From Azorhizobium oxalatiphilum (lineage in GTDB: Bacteria > Pseudomonadota > Alphaproteobacteria > Rhizobiales > Xanthobacteraceae), in the NCBI RefSeq assembly GCF_014635325.1, contig NZ_BMCT01000006.1:248001-312000 (forward strand): a stretch of DNA of 64,000 nucleotides, written 5' to 3'. The notes beneath the pieces were generated by a model that was given only the letters and a program-made list of their open reading frames with translations, did not search any database and was not told the origin of the DNA. Each line of letters starts with the position of its first letter. Position 1 is the first letter of the stretch. Positions 26,491 through 34,315 of this stretch are shown here, piece after piece. The position numbers were made by a program, and so were the translations under genes.

Positions 26491-26826
26491 CTATTTCAGG
26501 CTCTCGCGAGCACCGACACGCCACTTACAGGGGCCCTTCGAGTCGATCTCGCGAACGCAGACGAAAGCCTGCGACAGCGCATGGTCGAGGACGTCGTCCT
26601 CGACGTACAACGCCTTCCCTGCCCCGGTCATTGCGCAAGGGCCGTTGAGCAGCCGCCCAATCTCTTCCCTATCCGGGACCTTCGCGGCCTTTGCCATAGC
26701 CCGAAGATCCGCGAGGTTGGCGCAGGTCGGGGCATTCTTGGTGGGTGTGTAGATGTCCGCTGAAAATGCGGGCGTGGCGATAGCCATGGTCATAGGCAGG
26801 ACGAAAGCTATAAGTCGAGAAAGCAC
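26491..26826 (-). CDS. Secreted four-cysteine protein, paralog B
   Basis: 111 residues, the same length as paralog A. The signal peptide is identical at all 22 residues, then the mature part diverges (about 47 of 89 identical). All four cysteines (PTCAN, GPCAM, FVCVR, GPCKW), the TGAG and VEDD blocks and the IDSKGPCxWRxGxRxSLK end are kept. GTG start with GGGGGAAATC upstream. It would be transcribed before paralog A from the same strand, across a 98-bp gap. Conserved spacing and cysteines argue that both copies are functional. Confidence 0.75.
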   Translation of the reverse strand: MLSRLIAFVLPMTMAIATPAFSADIYTPTKNAPTCANLADLRAMAKAAKVPDREEIGRLLNGPCAMTGAGKALYVEDDVLDHALSQAFVCVREIDSKGPCKWRVGARESLK

Positions 26827-26909
26827 GATTTCCCCCAACGCAGCACATGCCGACAGGCGCTGCGTAAGTTGCATGGGGGAGGTGCGTCGGTCCACCCGGA
26901 AGAGCGAAC

Positions 26910-27059
26910 ATGAGCTTTGGCGTGTTTGGTGGTTCGCCCTGCCGACTCTGCGCAGAGCAGCATGCGCGCGAGGCCAAGGTGGTGCCCAATCTCAAGTTCC
27001 AGAGTGTGTGGGAACGGGCGCCGTTTCCAATCGAGGTGCCGAAGGCGAGCCGGGCCTGA
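26910..27059 (+). CDS. Possible 49-residue protein with a CxxC pair
   Basis: Short frame MSFGVFGGSPCRLCAEQHAR ... ending ASRA. An ATG preceded by GGAAGAG at normal spacing, mostly G/C third positions, and a CRLC cysteine pair are the only support. No family recognised. It lies alone in a 366-bp gap between paralog B and the DUF4175 gene. It could equally be the remnant of a longer gene. Confidence 0.3.
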   Translation: MSFGVFGGSPCRLCAEQHAREAKVVPNLKFQSVWERAPFPIEVPKASRA

Positions 27060-27170
27060 CATCTCGTTGGGGCAAGGAGGCGGCGGGTGACCTCGCACAT
27101 CCTTCGTGTCCTCTCCCCGGAAGCGCTGTGCGTCAGCGGGAGAGGGCTTTGAAAAGAACGCCGGTCACAG

Positions 27171-27192
27171 GCGAGGCGGGGGACCGCCTCGC
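27171..27192 (-). terminator. Hairpin directly after the DUF4175 gene
   Basis: GCGAGGCGG / CCGCCTCGC, a 9-bp stem with a 4-nt loop, abutting the stop codon on the minus strand. A weak U-rich run follows about 18 nt downstream (TTCTTTTC). Probable transcript end. The rest of 27060-27170 shows nothing recognisable. Confidence 0.45.
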
Positions 27193-29949
27193 TCAGAAAT
27201 TCCGCAGCAGGCGCTCGATGTAATCCAGCTCCATCTGCGGGCGATCGGACTGTTCGAGGCGGCGGCGGAGTTCCTCCAGCACGCGGCGGGCGCGCTGGGC
27301 GTCCACTTCGTCCGGCACCTTCACCGAGAAGTCGTCGCCATAGTCCTGCGTGCGCATGGGCCGGCCGAGCGGATCGGTGCGCTGGGCCTGCTCGCCGGAC
27401 GGGCCGCCGGGGCCGGGGCCGTTCTGGTCGCCCTGCTGGCCTTCCGCCAGCGCCTGCCCGCCCTGCCGGAGCGCCTGCAGGGCACGGCCCTGCGCGTCGA
27501 GGGCGCCCTGTCCGTCGCCCTGTCCGAGCGCGCTTTCCGCATCGCGCATGGCCTGTTCGGCCCGGCCGAAGGCCTCGCCGGCGCGACCGGCCGAGTCGCC
27601 GCCCTGGCCTTCCCCGTCCTGCCCCTGGCCCTGGCCCTGTCCGCGGCCCTGCTGCTGTTGCTGCTGGCGGAACTGCTCCAGCATCTGGCCGAGGCGGCGA
27701 CGCAGTTCCTGCTGGCCCTGCTGGAGGCCGCCGAAGCCCTCGCCGTCCTGCCCTTCGCCGCCTTGCTGGCCCTCGCCCTGCTGTCCCTGCTGTCCCTGCT
27801 GTCCCTGACCGCGCTGACCCTGCTGGCCACGCTGTCCCTGTTGCCCCTGTCCCTGCTGGCCTTGCCCGCGCTGGCCCTGACGGCCCTGCTGATAGGTGCG
27901 GTCGCGCAGGCGCTGCTGCTCCTGGATCATGTTGCCCAGTTCGCTCTGTCCCTGCTGGCCCTGTCCGGCCTGACGGTTGCCGGGCTTCATGCCCTCCATC
28001 ATGGCCTGCAGTTCGTCCAGCAACTGCCGGGCGGCATCGCGGGAGCCGGAGCGGGCGAGATTCTCGATGCGGTCCACCATGCGCTGGAGATCCTGCGGGC
28101 GGATCACGCGGGTGTTCTGATCGAGGGGGCGGGCATCGCGGCCGCCGTCGCGCTGCGCCTGCTCGGCGAGCTGGCGCATCATGTTTTCCATGGCCTGCCG
28201 CAGATCCTGCGCGAGACGCTGGATCTCCTCGTCACTGGCCCCGCGCTCCAGCGCTTCCCGCAGCGCTTCCTGCGCGGCGCGCAATTCGCGCTCGGCGGCG
28301 GAAAGGGTGCCATCCTCGATGAGGGTGGCCACTTCCCACAGATAGTCCACCACGCCGCGCAGGTCGTCGTCGGAGCGGGCGCCCTTCAGGCGGTAGTAGG
28401 CAGTGCGCAGGCCGAGATATTCGGCCGGCGGAATGGCGAACTGATCGGGCGCCAGCGTCAGTGCGGCGAGCACGTCCTGCACCCGCACGCGGGCACCGGC
28501 ATCAAGCGCGAGGCGGCGGCGCTCCTCGATCAGCGCACGGGCGACGGGCTTGGAGAAGGCGCGCGCCGGAAGGCGCATGGTGCGGGCGTCGCTGACGCCC
28601 TCGTTGCCGGCTTCGTCCTTGGCCTTCAGCGTGATGGAGACGCGCGCGCCGGCCCAAGGATGGGTGATGAGATCCTTCGACGTCTGCGCGGCACCGCCAT
28701 TCCTGCCGCCCTGCGGCAGGCTGAGCGGGAATTCCGGCGCCGGCACCAGCGGCCGGGCGGCCACGGGGGCGGAGGAACCGGGGCGGGGGAACAGCCCGCG
28801 CTCCGGCGGCAGCGGGGTCAGCTCCGCATGGGCTTCCTTGACGCCGTAATCGTCTTCGATCCGGTAGGCGAGCACGGTGGTGTTGCGCGGGCCGGAGGCG
28901 GGATCCTTGGCAAACGAGATCACCGGCGCAGTGTCCGGGGTCGCCGCGATGCGCCAGGAGGCGGTGCGCTGGTCGGGACCGGTGAACAGGGCCACGCCGT
29001 TGCCGGCAATGGTGAAGCGCCGCTCGCCGGGGTTGGCGGCGGGGGTGGGGGGGGTGGCCGGATCGGACTTCGCCGTTTCGCTCTTGGCGGTCTCGGTCTT
29101 TGTACTGTCCGTCTTCGCACCATCCGCCTTGGCGGCATCGATCTCGGCCGGCTTCTGCTCGGTGAGGCTACCCTCCAGCTTCAGCCCGTCGAGCACGGTT
29201 CCGGCGGCGCGCACCACCAGCACGCTGCCCGCCGGCACGGTCACGGCTGCGGCCTGTGCGGTGGTCTGGTCCTCCGAACGCAGGCCGGGCAGAACCAATG
29301 GTGGACGTCCCGTATAGGCGGGCGGATCAATCCACGCGTCCACGCGGTAATTCTGCGGCACCACGGCACCGCGCCAGTCGAAGGCGGTGCGGATACGGCT
29401 CCAGTGGCTGCCAGAGGCGAGGAAGAAGGCGGCCACCACGGCCAGCAGCGCCAGCGCGCGAATGGCGCGGGGGTCGCGCTCGGCGAGGCGCGGGCTGGGA
29501 ATGCCGGCGCGCAGGGCGCGGGCGGCGGCGATGGTGCGGGCCACATGGGCGCGCCACAAGGCGGCACCGATGGGATCGTCCGGTTTGGTGGCCAGAACGT
29601 CGCCCATGGCGGTGGCGGGGCGATGGGCAAGGCCGCTGGACTTGTCGAGCCGCGACAGCGCTTCCGCGCGCGAGGGCGCACGCACCTTGATCAGCGGCCA
29701 GAGCGCTGCGGCGAACGTGAGGGCGAAGAGGACGACGCCGAGGATGCGGGCCACCGGCGGCAGCGCCAGCCAGAGCCCGGCCCATGACAATATGAGGAAC
29801 AGCGCCACCGGCAGCAGCAGCGTGACGATGGCGGGCCAGAGGCGCTCCCACAACAGCACATGGCGCGCGCGCTGGATGGCGCGATCCAGTGCCTGGGCTG
29901 CCTGATTTTCGACGGAGCGCGGCTTGTTGCCTTCCGGTGTCGCGGTCAC
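27193..29949 (-). CDS. DUF4175/TIGR02302 family membrane protein with Gln/Gly-rich tract
   Basis: A 918-residue alphaproteobacterial family protein of unknown function. Two TM helices near the N-terminus (about 37-58 and 62-82) and one near 165-180 are followed by a long periplasmic region with beta-rich stretches (AWIDPPAYTGRPPLVLPG; VLAYRIEDDYGVKEAHAEL; SITLKAKDEAGNEGVSD). Then come long charged helices with coiled-coil character (about 470-650), a Gln/Gly/Arg tract (about 655-800, units of QGQQGQ/RGQ), and a conserved helical C-terminus (DEVDAQRARRVLEELRRRLEQSDRPQMELDYIERLLRNF, split by family convention). The layout suggests a large envelope protein; no enzymatic motif is visible. Confidence 0.85.
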   Translation of the reverse strand: MTATPEGNKPRSVENQAAQALDRAIQRARHVLLWERLWPAIVTLLLPVALFLILSWAGLWLALPPVARILGVVLFALTFAAALWPLIKVRAPSRAEALSRLDKSSGLAHRPATAMGDVLATKPDDPIGAALWRAHVARTIAAARALRAGIPSPRLAERDPRAIRALALLAVVAAFFLASGSHWSRIRTAFDWRGAVVPQNYRVDAWIDPPAYTGRPPLVLPGLRSEDQTTAQAAAVTVPAGSVLVVRAAGTVLDGLKLEGSLTEQKPAEIDAAKADGAKTDSTKTETAKSETAKSDPATPPTPAANPGERRFTIAGNGVALFTGPDQRTASWRIAATPDTAPVISFAKDPASGPRNTTVLAYRIEDDYGVKEAHAELTPLPPERGLFPRPGSSAPVAARPLVPAPEFPLSLPQGGRNGGAAQTSKDLITHPWAGARVSITLKAKDEAGNEGVSDARTMRLPARAFSKPVARALIEERRRLALDAGARVRVQDVLAALTLAPDQFAIPPAEYLGLRTAYYRLKGARSDDDLRGVVDYLWEVATLIEDGTLSAAERELRAAQEALREALERGASDEEIQRLAQDLRQAMENMMRQLAEQAQRDGGRDARPLDQNTRVIRPQDLQRMVDRIENLARSGSRDAARQLLDELQAMMEGMKPGNRQAGQGQQGQSELGNMIQEQQRLRDRTYQQGRQGQRGQGQQGQGQQGQRGQQGQRGQGQQGQQGQQGEGQQGGEGQDGEGFGGLQQGQQELRRRLGQMLEQFRQQQQQQGRGQGQGQGQDGEGQGGDSAGRAGEAFGRAEQAMRDAESALGQGDGQGALDAQGRALQALRQGGQALAEGQQGDQNGPGPGGPSGEQAQRTDPLGRPMRTQDYGDDFSVKVPDEVDAQRARRVLEELRRRLEQSDRPQMELDYIERLLRNF

Positions 29950-30058
29950 AGACCCTCCGCTCGACCCACCTGTCCAAGCGGGGAGCTTAGCACGGGTTGG
30001 CCTCCTGACCAGCGCGGGCGGTGCAGCACGCGCTCACAAGCCCGTATCCCGACGGCAG

Positions 30059-30085
30059 CGCCGCGCCCTTTTGGGGGGCGCGGCG
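30059..30085. terminator. GC hairpin between the DUF4175 and PRC-barrel genes
   Basis: CGCCGCGCCC / GGGCGCGGCG, a 10-bp stem with a 7-nt loop, lying 10 bp beyond the end of the PRC-barrel gene. There is no U-run on either strand. Most likely the 3' end of the PRC-barrel transcript. Confidence 0.45.
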
Positions 30086-30094
30086 TGCGTTCCG

Positions 30095-30457
30095 TCAGGT
30101 CCAGTAATAGGGCGAGCGGTAATAGTCGTGCAGCTTGGTCTCATAGTCCCGGTCGAAGTCCGGCCGGTCCTCGGCGCCGTAATGGGGGGCGCCCTTGAGC
30201 TGGTCCTTGGTGACGTTCACCACATAGCCGCCTTGTCCCACGTCGTAGTCGAGCTGGGACCACGGCAGCGGGTGGTAGCTTTCGCCAAGCCCGAGGAAGC
30301 CGCCGAACGACATGACCGCATAGGCCACCTTGCCCGAGCGCTTGTCGATCATCACGTCGTGAATGGAGCCGAGCTTCTCGCCGCCGGGATTGTAGACGGT
30401 GGTGCCGGCCACACGGTCGCCGGCGATGAGGCTGTTGGTTTCTTCCTTCACATCCAT
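30095..30457 (-). CDS. PRC-barrel domain protein 1
   Basis: A 120-residue cytosolic protein with a PRC-barrel (about 8-75): LIAGDRVAGTTVYNPGGEKLGSIHDVMIDKRSGKVAYAVMSFGGFLGLG. A Tyr/Asp-rich tail follows (YETKLHDYYRSPYYW). ATG at 30457 with AAAAGGAGCAACGCC upstream. Such small PRC-barrel proteins are frequent in Rhizobiales and often respond to stress, but the function is not defined. It is paralogous to the next gene, 60 bp away. Confidence 0.85.
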   Translation of the reverse strand: MDVKEETNSLIAGDRVAGTTVYNPGGEKLGSIHDVMIDKRSGKVAYAVMSFGGFLGLGESYHPLPWSQLDYDVGQGGYVVNVTKDQLKGAPHYGAEDRPDFDRDYETKLHDYYRSPYYWT

Positions 30458-30517
30458 GGCGTTGCTCCTTTTCCTTGGTCGCGGATTCAACGTCCGCGCG
30501 TGGGGCGCGTTCCGGCT

Positions 30518-30826
30518 TCAGACGGCGGCCATGTAGGGCGAGAAGGCCGGTTCGCCGTCTTCGGTGCGCAGTGGCACGCCGAGCACATAGCCGCCCTGGC
30601 GGGTATCGTATTTCAGGCTGTTCCACGGCACACGGTGATGGTCGCCGCCGAGCCCGAGCACGCTGCCGAAGGTGATGATGGCGGCGGTGATAAGGCCACT
30701 TCGCTTGTCGATCATCACGTCATGCACCACGCCGAGATGCTTGCCCTCGGTGTCGTAGACATCAGTGCCCTTCACTTTGCCGATGGCGATGAGAGAGGTG
30801 GTCTCGTCCTTGTGTTCCATGGCCAT
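30518..30826 (-). CDS. PRC-barrel domain protein 2
   Basis: 102 residues and almost only a PRC-barrel: LIAIGKVKGTDVYDTEGKHLGVVHDVMIDKRSGLITAAIITFGSVLGLG, with the same HDVMIDKRSG block and GGDHHRVPWNSLKYD end as its neighbour. The ATG at 30826 follows GGCAGGGAGAA; a second ATG two codons later is possible. The two genes form a tandem paralog pair, probably one transcript. Confidence 0.85.
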   Translation of the reverse strand: MAMEHKDETTSLIAIGKVKGTDVYDTEGKHLGVVHDVMIDKRSGLITAAIITFGSVLGLGGDHHRVPWNSLKYDTRQGGYVLGVPLRTEDGEPAFSPYMAAV

Positions 30827-30927
30827 TTCTCCCTGCCGGAGGATACGGCGCGGCAAGGGAAATCCCCGCTTGCCGCTCTCATGGGGAAAACGCCTTGGGA
30901 ATGGCGAGGTTCCTGCCGGGGCGGCCC

Positions 30928-31293
30928 TCAGCCGCGCCGGCGCAGGATTTTCAGGCGGCCCAGCAGTTCCGCTGCCGCCTCACGCGGAAGATGGGCGATC
31001 TCCTGCGCCAGCAGGTTGGCAAGCTCTGTGGCTTCCGGCGAGAGGCCGGCGGTGTCCACGGTCACGCGGGGATGGGAGACTTCGGCGAGCCGCTGCAAGT
31101 CCTCGGCTTCATCCCAGATCACATTGAAATAGGCGATGATGCGCTGGACCAGCGCCCATGTGGGCTTGCCCCGCTTGCCGTTCTCCAGCGCGGAGAGATA
31201 GGTGGCGGAGACGCCAATGGCGGCGGCCATGTCGGTGAGGGTGACTCCGCGCGCCGCCCTGAGATCCCGCACGCGGCGGCCGAAGGGGGTCAT
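30928..31293 (-). CDS. XRE-family HTH regulator
   Basis: A 121-residue DNA-binding protein. The HTH (FGRRVRDLRAARGVTLTDMAAAIGVSATYLSALENGKRGKPT, split here: helix 2 TLTDMAAAI, recognition helix SATYLSALENG) is at about 4-50. The C-terminal half is helical. It follows the Smr gene by 4 bp. Small XRE genes in this position next to mltA/smr are common in Rhizobiales; the target is unknown. Confidence 0.87.
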   Translation of the reverse strand: MTPFGRRVRDLRAARGVTLTDMAAAIGVSATYLSALENGKRGKPTWALVQRIIAYFNVIWDEAEDLQRLAEVSHPRVTVDTAGLSPEATELANLLAQEIAHLPREAAAELLGRLKILRRRG

Positions 31294-31297
31294 GCGC

Positions 31298-31930
31298 CTA
31301 GTCCCGCCCGGAACGGCGGCGGCGGATGCGCACATAGAGCGCACCGTCTCCGCCATGGTGGCGCGCGGCATTCTCGAACCCCACCACATAGGGCCGCAGC
31401 ATCGGATCTGTGAGCCATTGCGGCACCGCCCGGCGCAGCACGCCGCGCCCGCCGTCGAGCCCGTGAGTGAAGCTGGCGCCGAACGCCTCCTCCTGTCCGC
31501 CCTTGCCGGTGATGATGAGCACGAGGCTGTGCCCCTGAGCCTGCGCCTCCACGATGAACAGATGCAGCCGCCGGTGCGCCGCCGCCTGGGTGAGTCCGTG
31601 GAGGTCGAGCCGGGCATCGGCATCCGCGCCCCGGTTCAGCTTGCGCCGCACCTTCGGTTCGATGCGCGAGAGCGGCGGTGGGGCGGGCACCACGGGGACC
31701 ATCGCCTTGCGGGCGATGGCGGGCTTGACGGTGGCGGTCTTAGCCGGAGCTTTCGCGGCCAGCACCTCGTCCGGGGGCAGAGCGTTCTCGGGCAGCGCTT
31801 CGGGTACCAGCGGCGGGGGGAGAGCTGCGACCTTGCGCTTGGGGCGCAGCGGCGCGACGGAGCGGATCACATGCTCCCACAGCGCGCGCTCCTCGTCCTT
31901 GAGTGGGCGCTTGCGACCCTTGCGGATCAC
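31298..31930 (-). CDS. Smr-domain protein
   Basis: 210 residues. A basic, Pro/Ala-rich N-terminal region (about 1-100) precedes the Smr domain (about 106-195). Its DLHGLTQAAAHRRL motif and LVLIITGKGG are the hallmarks of the MutS2 C-terminal nuclease family. Stand-alone Smr proteins may act on nucleic acids or on collided ribosomes. The GTG start overlaps the mltA stop (GTGA). Confidence 0.88.
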   Translation of the reverse strand: MIRKGRKRPLKDEERALWEHVIRSVAPLRPKRKVAALPPPLVPEALPENALPPDEVLAAKAPAKTATVKPAIARKAMVPVVPAPPPLSRIEPKVRRKLNRGADADARLDLHGLTQAAAHRRLHLFIVEAQAQGHSLVLIITGKGGQEEAFGASFTHGLDGGRGVLRRAVPQWLTDPMLRPYVVGFENAARHHGGDGALYVRIRRRRSGRD

Positions 31931-33264
31931 GCCGCGCCTCCCGTGCGGCGCGGCACCAGCAGGAAGAAGTCGCCGCTGTCGCGGATGCGGCCGGCGATGC
32001 GCCCCGCCTCATCGCCCGCGCCGAAGAACAGGTCCGCCCGCGCCGGGCCGACGATGGCTGATCCCGTGTCCTGCGCGATCATCAGGCGCTGGAAGGGCGC
32101 ATCCCGCGCCTCGGTGGTCAGCGGCAGAGGGGCGCTGATGAAGAAGGGGGTGCCGTAGGTGTGCAGATGGCGGTCGATGGCGATGGAGCGGCCGGGGGTG
32201 AGGCCCACGCCCTGCGCCCCGAGCGCGCCCTCGCCATCCGCCAGCGGCACCGCCTTGAAGAAAACGTAGGATGGGTTTTCCCGCCGGAGCGCCTTTCCGG
32301 CCGCCGGGTCCGATTCCATGAAAATGCGGATGCGGTCCATGGACATCTGCTCGCGCGGTACCTGCCCACGCTGGATCAGCAGGCGACCCACCGGCACATA
32401 GGGTTGACCGTTGTGGCCATCATAATTGAGGCGCAGCACCCCGCCGTCGTTGAGCTTCACCCGGGCCGAGCCCTGGATCTGCATAAAGAACAAGTCGATG
32501 GGGTCCTTCAGCCAGACCACCTCCAGCCCCTTGCCGCTGAGCGCCCCGTCTTCGATGGCGGCGCGATCCCAATAGGGCACGAGCTGGCCGTCCTGCTTGC
32601 GGAAGGCCGGGCCCTTGTTGCTCTGCGGGCCGGGATTGCCGGGGATGAGGTCCGGCGGGCGGGCATAGACAGGCACCTGATGGGCGGCGTCCTCGGTCCG
32701 CGACCCGTCCACTTCCGGCTCGTAATAACCGGTGAGGAAGCCTTGTGCGCTGTCCTGCGGGCGGATGGCGAAGGGGCGGAAATTGGCCTCGAAGAACAGC
32801 CGGGCGATCAGCGCTGACGGCGTGTCGGTGCCCAGTGCGCGGGCCGCCATGCAGGCCTGATGCAGGCCGGGCAGAAGTCTCGTGTTGGAGGCGGGGCCGA
32901 TCTCGGCGGGCGGCGTGCGCAGCGCCCGGCAGGAGATGAGGAAGGTGCGGAAGGCGGCGGCCGCGTCGTCCTTGTCCCAACCGGGCAGGTCGCCGAACTC
33001 CACCGGCACTGTTACCGCACCGGGAACGGCGGGCTCGGGCACCAGATGGGCGGTGACGAGGCGGGTGGGAACGAGTCGTGCGGAGAGGAACCGGGCCGGC
33101 GAAGCCGGTGCCGGTTGAGCATGCAAAGCGGGGACGGTGGCCAAGGCGGGCGCGGCATGGCCCGCCCCGCTGCCGGCAAAACCGGCCAGCAGCAAGCCAA
33201 GTGCGGCGGCGGCAGATGCCGCGCGCCGCACTTGCGATCTGCCTGTGATGTCCGCCCCGCCCAT
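31927..33264 (-). CDS. mltA: Membrane-bound lytic murein transglycosylase A
   Basis: 445 residues from the ATG at 33264 (MGGADITG); a Ser/Arg/Pro leader upstream is unlikely. A signal sequence runs about 14-38. The MltA domain has FLTGYYEPEVDGS, LIPYWDRAAI-like residues, FFMQIQGSARVKLNDG, and the C-terminal 3D domain with AQDTGSAIVGPARADLFFG, including the catalytic aspartate. It cleaves murein glycan strands to 1,6-anhydro products. No lipobox is obvious, so it may be soluble in the periplasm. Ends overlapping the smr start; preceded by the Tim44-like gene. Confidence 0.9.
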   Translation of the reverse strand: MGGADITGRSQVRRAASAAAALGLLLAGFAGSGAGHAAPALATVPALHAQPAPASPARFLSARLVPTRLVTAHLVPEPAVPGAVTVPVEFGDLPGWDKDDAAAAFRTFLISCRALRTPPAEIGPASNTRLLPGLHQACMAARALGTDTPSALIARLFFEANFRPFAIRPQDSAQGFLTGYYEPEVDGSRTEDAAHQVPVYARPPDLIPGNPGPQSNKGPAFRKQDGQLVPYWDRAAIEDGALSGKGLEVVWLKDPIDLFFMQIQGSARVKLNDGGVLRLNYDGHNGQPYVPVGRLLIQRGQVPREQMSMDRIRIFMESDPAAGKALRRENPSYVFFKAVPLADGEGALGAQGVGLTPGRSIAIDRHLHTYGTPFFISAPLPLTTEARDAPFQRLMIAQDTGSAIVGPARADLFFGAGDEAGRIAGRIRDSGDFFLLVPRRTGGAA

Positions 33265-33268
33265 GGAA

Positions 33269-34009
33269 CTACTGGGCGGCTTCGGTCGCGACGAGCTTCC
33301 AGTTGGGATCGCGCGCACCGAGGTCTCGGGCGAAGGTCCACACGTCGGTCACGTCGGCCACGGTGTCGGGGCTGCCGTCCACCACCTCGCCCTCGCGGCC
33401 GCGCGTCACCGAGATGAGCTGCGAGACGAAGCGAAGGGTCAGCTGGGCGGTGCGGTTGCGCACGCCGGCTTCCACCAACTCGGCCTTCTCGATGGCGACG
33501 AAGCGCGATTCCATGGTCTCGCCGCGCGCCTCGCGCTGCTTGATGGCTTCCTCGAAGCCTTCATAGACTTCCTTGGAGAGCAGCTCCTTCAGCGTCTTTC
33601 GATCGCCGGAGGCGAAGGCGAGCACGATCATCTCATAGGCAGCCTTGGCGCCGACGATGAAGTGCTTGGCGTCGAAATCGCGCTCCACGGCGGCGATCTG
33701 GTCCAGCGCGTCGGCCAGCGGGGAGCCTTCCTCCGCCACTCCCTGCCAGCGGAAGGCGCCGGGCACAACCTCGGGGGCACCGGGCAGCGGCGGCGGGGCG
33801 GGCACGCGGGGATCGGAGGCGCGCTCGGGCAGGCTGACCACATTTCCGTTATCGGCAGGTCCCGGCTGCCCCTGCGGACGCTGGGCGTCGCGGGAATAGG
33901 GATCGTAGGGCGGGCGCTCCTTGCCCGTGCGCTGGCCGAGCACGCTGCGCAGCCGCACGAAGATGAAGACCGCCAGGGCCAGAAAGATGATCGTATAGAT
34001 ATCGAGCAC
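33269..34009 (-). CDS. Tim44-like domain protein
   Basis: 246 residues. One N-terminal TM (IYTIIFLALAVFIFVRL), then a Pro/Arg-rich linker (RPPYDPYSRDAQRPQG), then a Tim44/TimA-like domain (about 115-240) with FDAKHFIVGAKAAYEMIVLAFASGDRKTLKELLSKEVYEGFE as its core. The GTG start at 34009 (VLDIYTIIF) matches the usual short N-terminus of alphaproteobacterial members; the frame extends upstream but would add an unlikely leader. It follows the family pattern of sitting just upstream of mltA. The function in bacteria is not settled. Confidence 0.85.
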   Translation of the reverse strand: MLDIYTIIFLALAVFIFVRLRSVLGQRTGKERPPYDPYSRDAQRPQGQPGPADNGNVVSLPERASDPRVPAPPPLPGAPEVVPGAFRWQGVAEEGSPLADALDQIAAVERDFDAKHFIVGAKAAYEMIVLAFASGDRKTLKELLSKEVYEGFEEAIKQREARGETMESRFVAIEKAELVEAGVRNRTAQLTLRFVSQLISVTRGREGEVVDGSPDTVADVTDVWTFARDLGARDPNWKLVATEAAQ

Positions 34010-34315
34010 TGCGCTTCGCCATGCTGCGGTGCCCGCCGCCACGGCCGCGACCACCTCTTGTTGTCCTGTCGGGGAGATCGCGCCGTTGAACGGCGCGTGC
34101 CTCGCCACCTCTCCCCTTATGTACGCGGCTTGAGGGCGAACGCCAGTCCCCCGGTCGCCGCTCTCTGAGGTTCCTCACCTTACGGGACCATGCGCCGGGA
34201 CGCCACTCCGGTGGGGTAGGACCGGCAAGCGGGACCTTAAGGGGGCGACCGGGCGTTGTGGACATGGAGCCCTCAGCCTGTAGGGTTCCCTCCCTGCCTC
34301 AACCGGAGACCCTTC
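34010..34315. other. Divergent intergenic region with a short perfect palindrome
   Basis: About 306 bp between the Tim44-like and glucokinase genes with no credible gene. It holds GCGCCGTT-G-AACGGCGC (34080-34096), which could be an operator or a small hairpin. No clear -35/-10 pair is seen. Confidence 0.4.

Larger units (their letters stand above)
26050..26880. repeat. 434-bp tandem direct duplication carrying two paralogous genes
   Basis: Two units with a constant 434-bp offset. Unit 1 begins at 26050 and unit 2 at 26484, both with GAAATCGCTATTTCAG. The units end near 26445 and 26880. The outer ends are nearly identical; the signal-peptide/leader part (26331-26408 against 26765-26842) has only a few mismatches, while the middle has diverged. 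Each unit contains one complete gene on the minus strand with its own ribosome binding site. Confidence 0.85.

Noticed and set aside
27600-27960. Short repeated DNA units that look array-like
   Set aside because: They are in-frame codon repeats for Gln/Gly/Arg inside a gene, with no unique spacers, so not CRISPR.
27106-29787. 893-codon + strand frame with Leu/Ala-rich repeats
   Set aside because: The repeats are the antisense image of the Gln/Gly tract in the DUF4175 gene; no ribosome binding site or membrane-protein logic.
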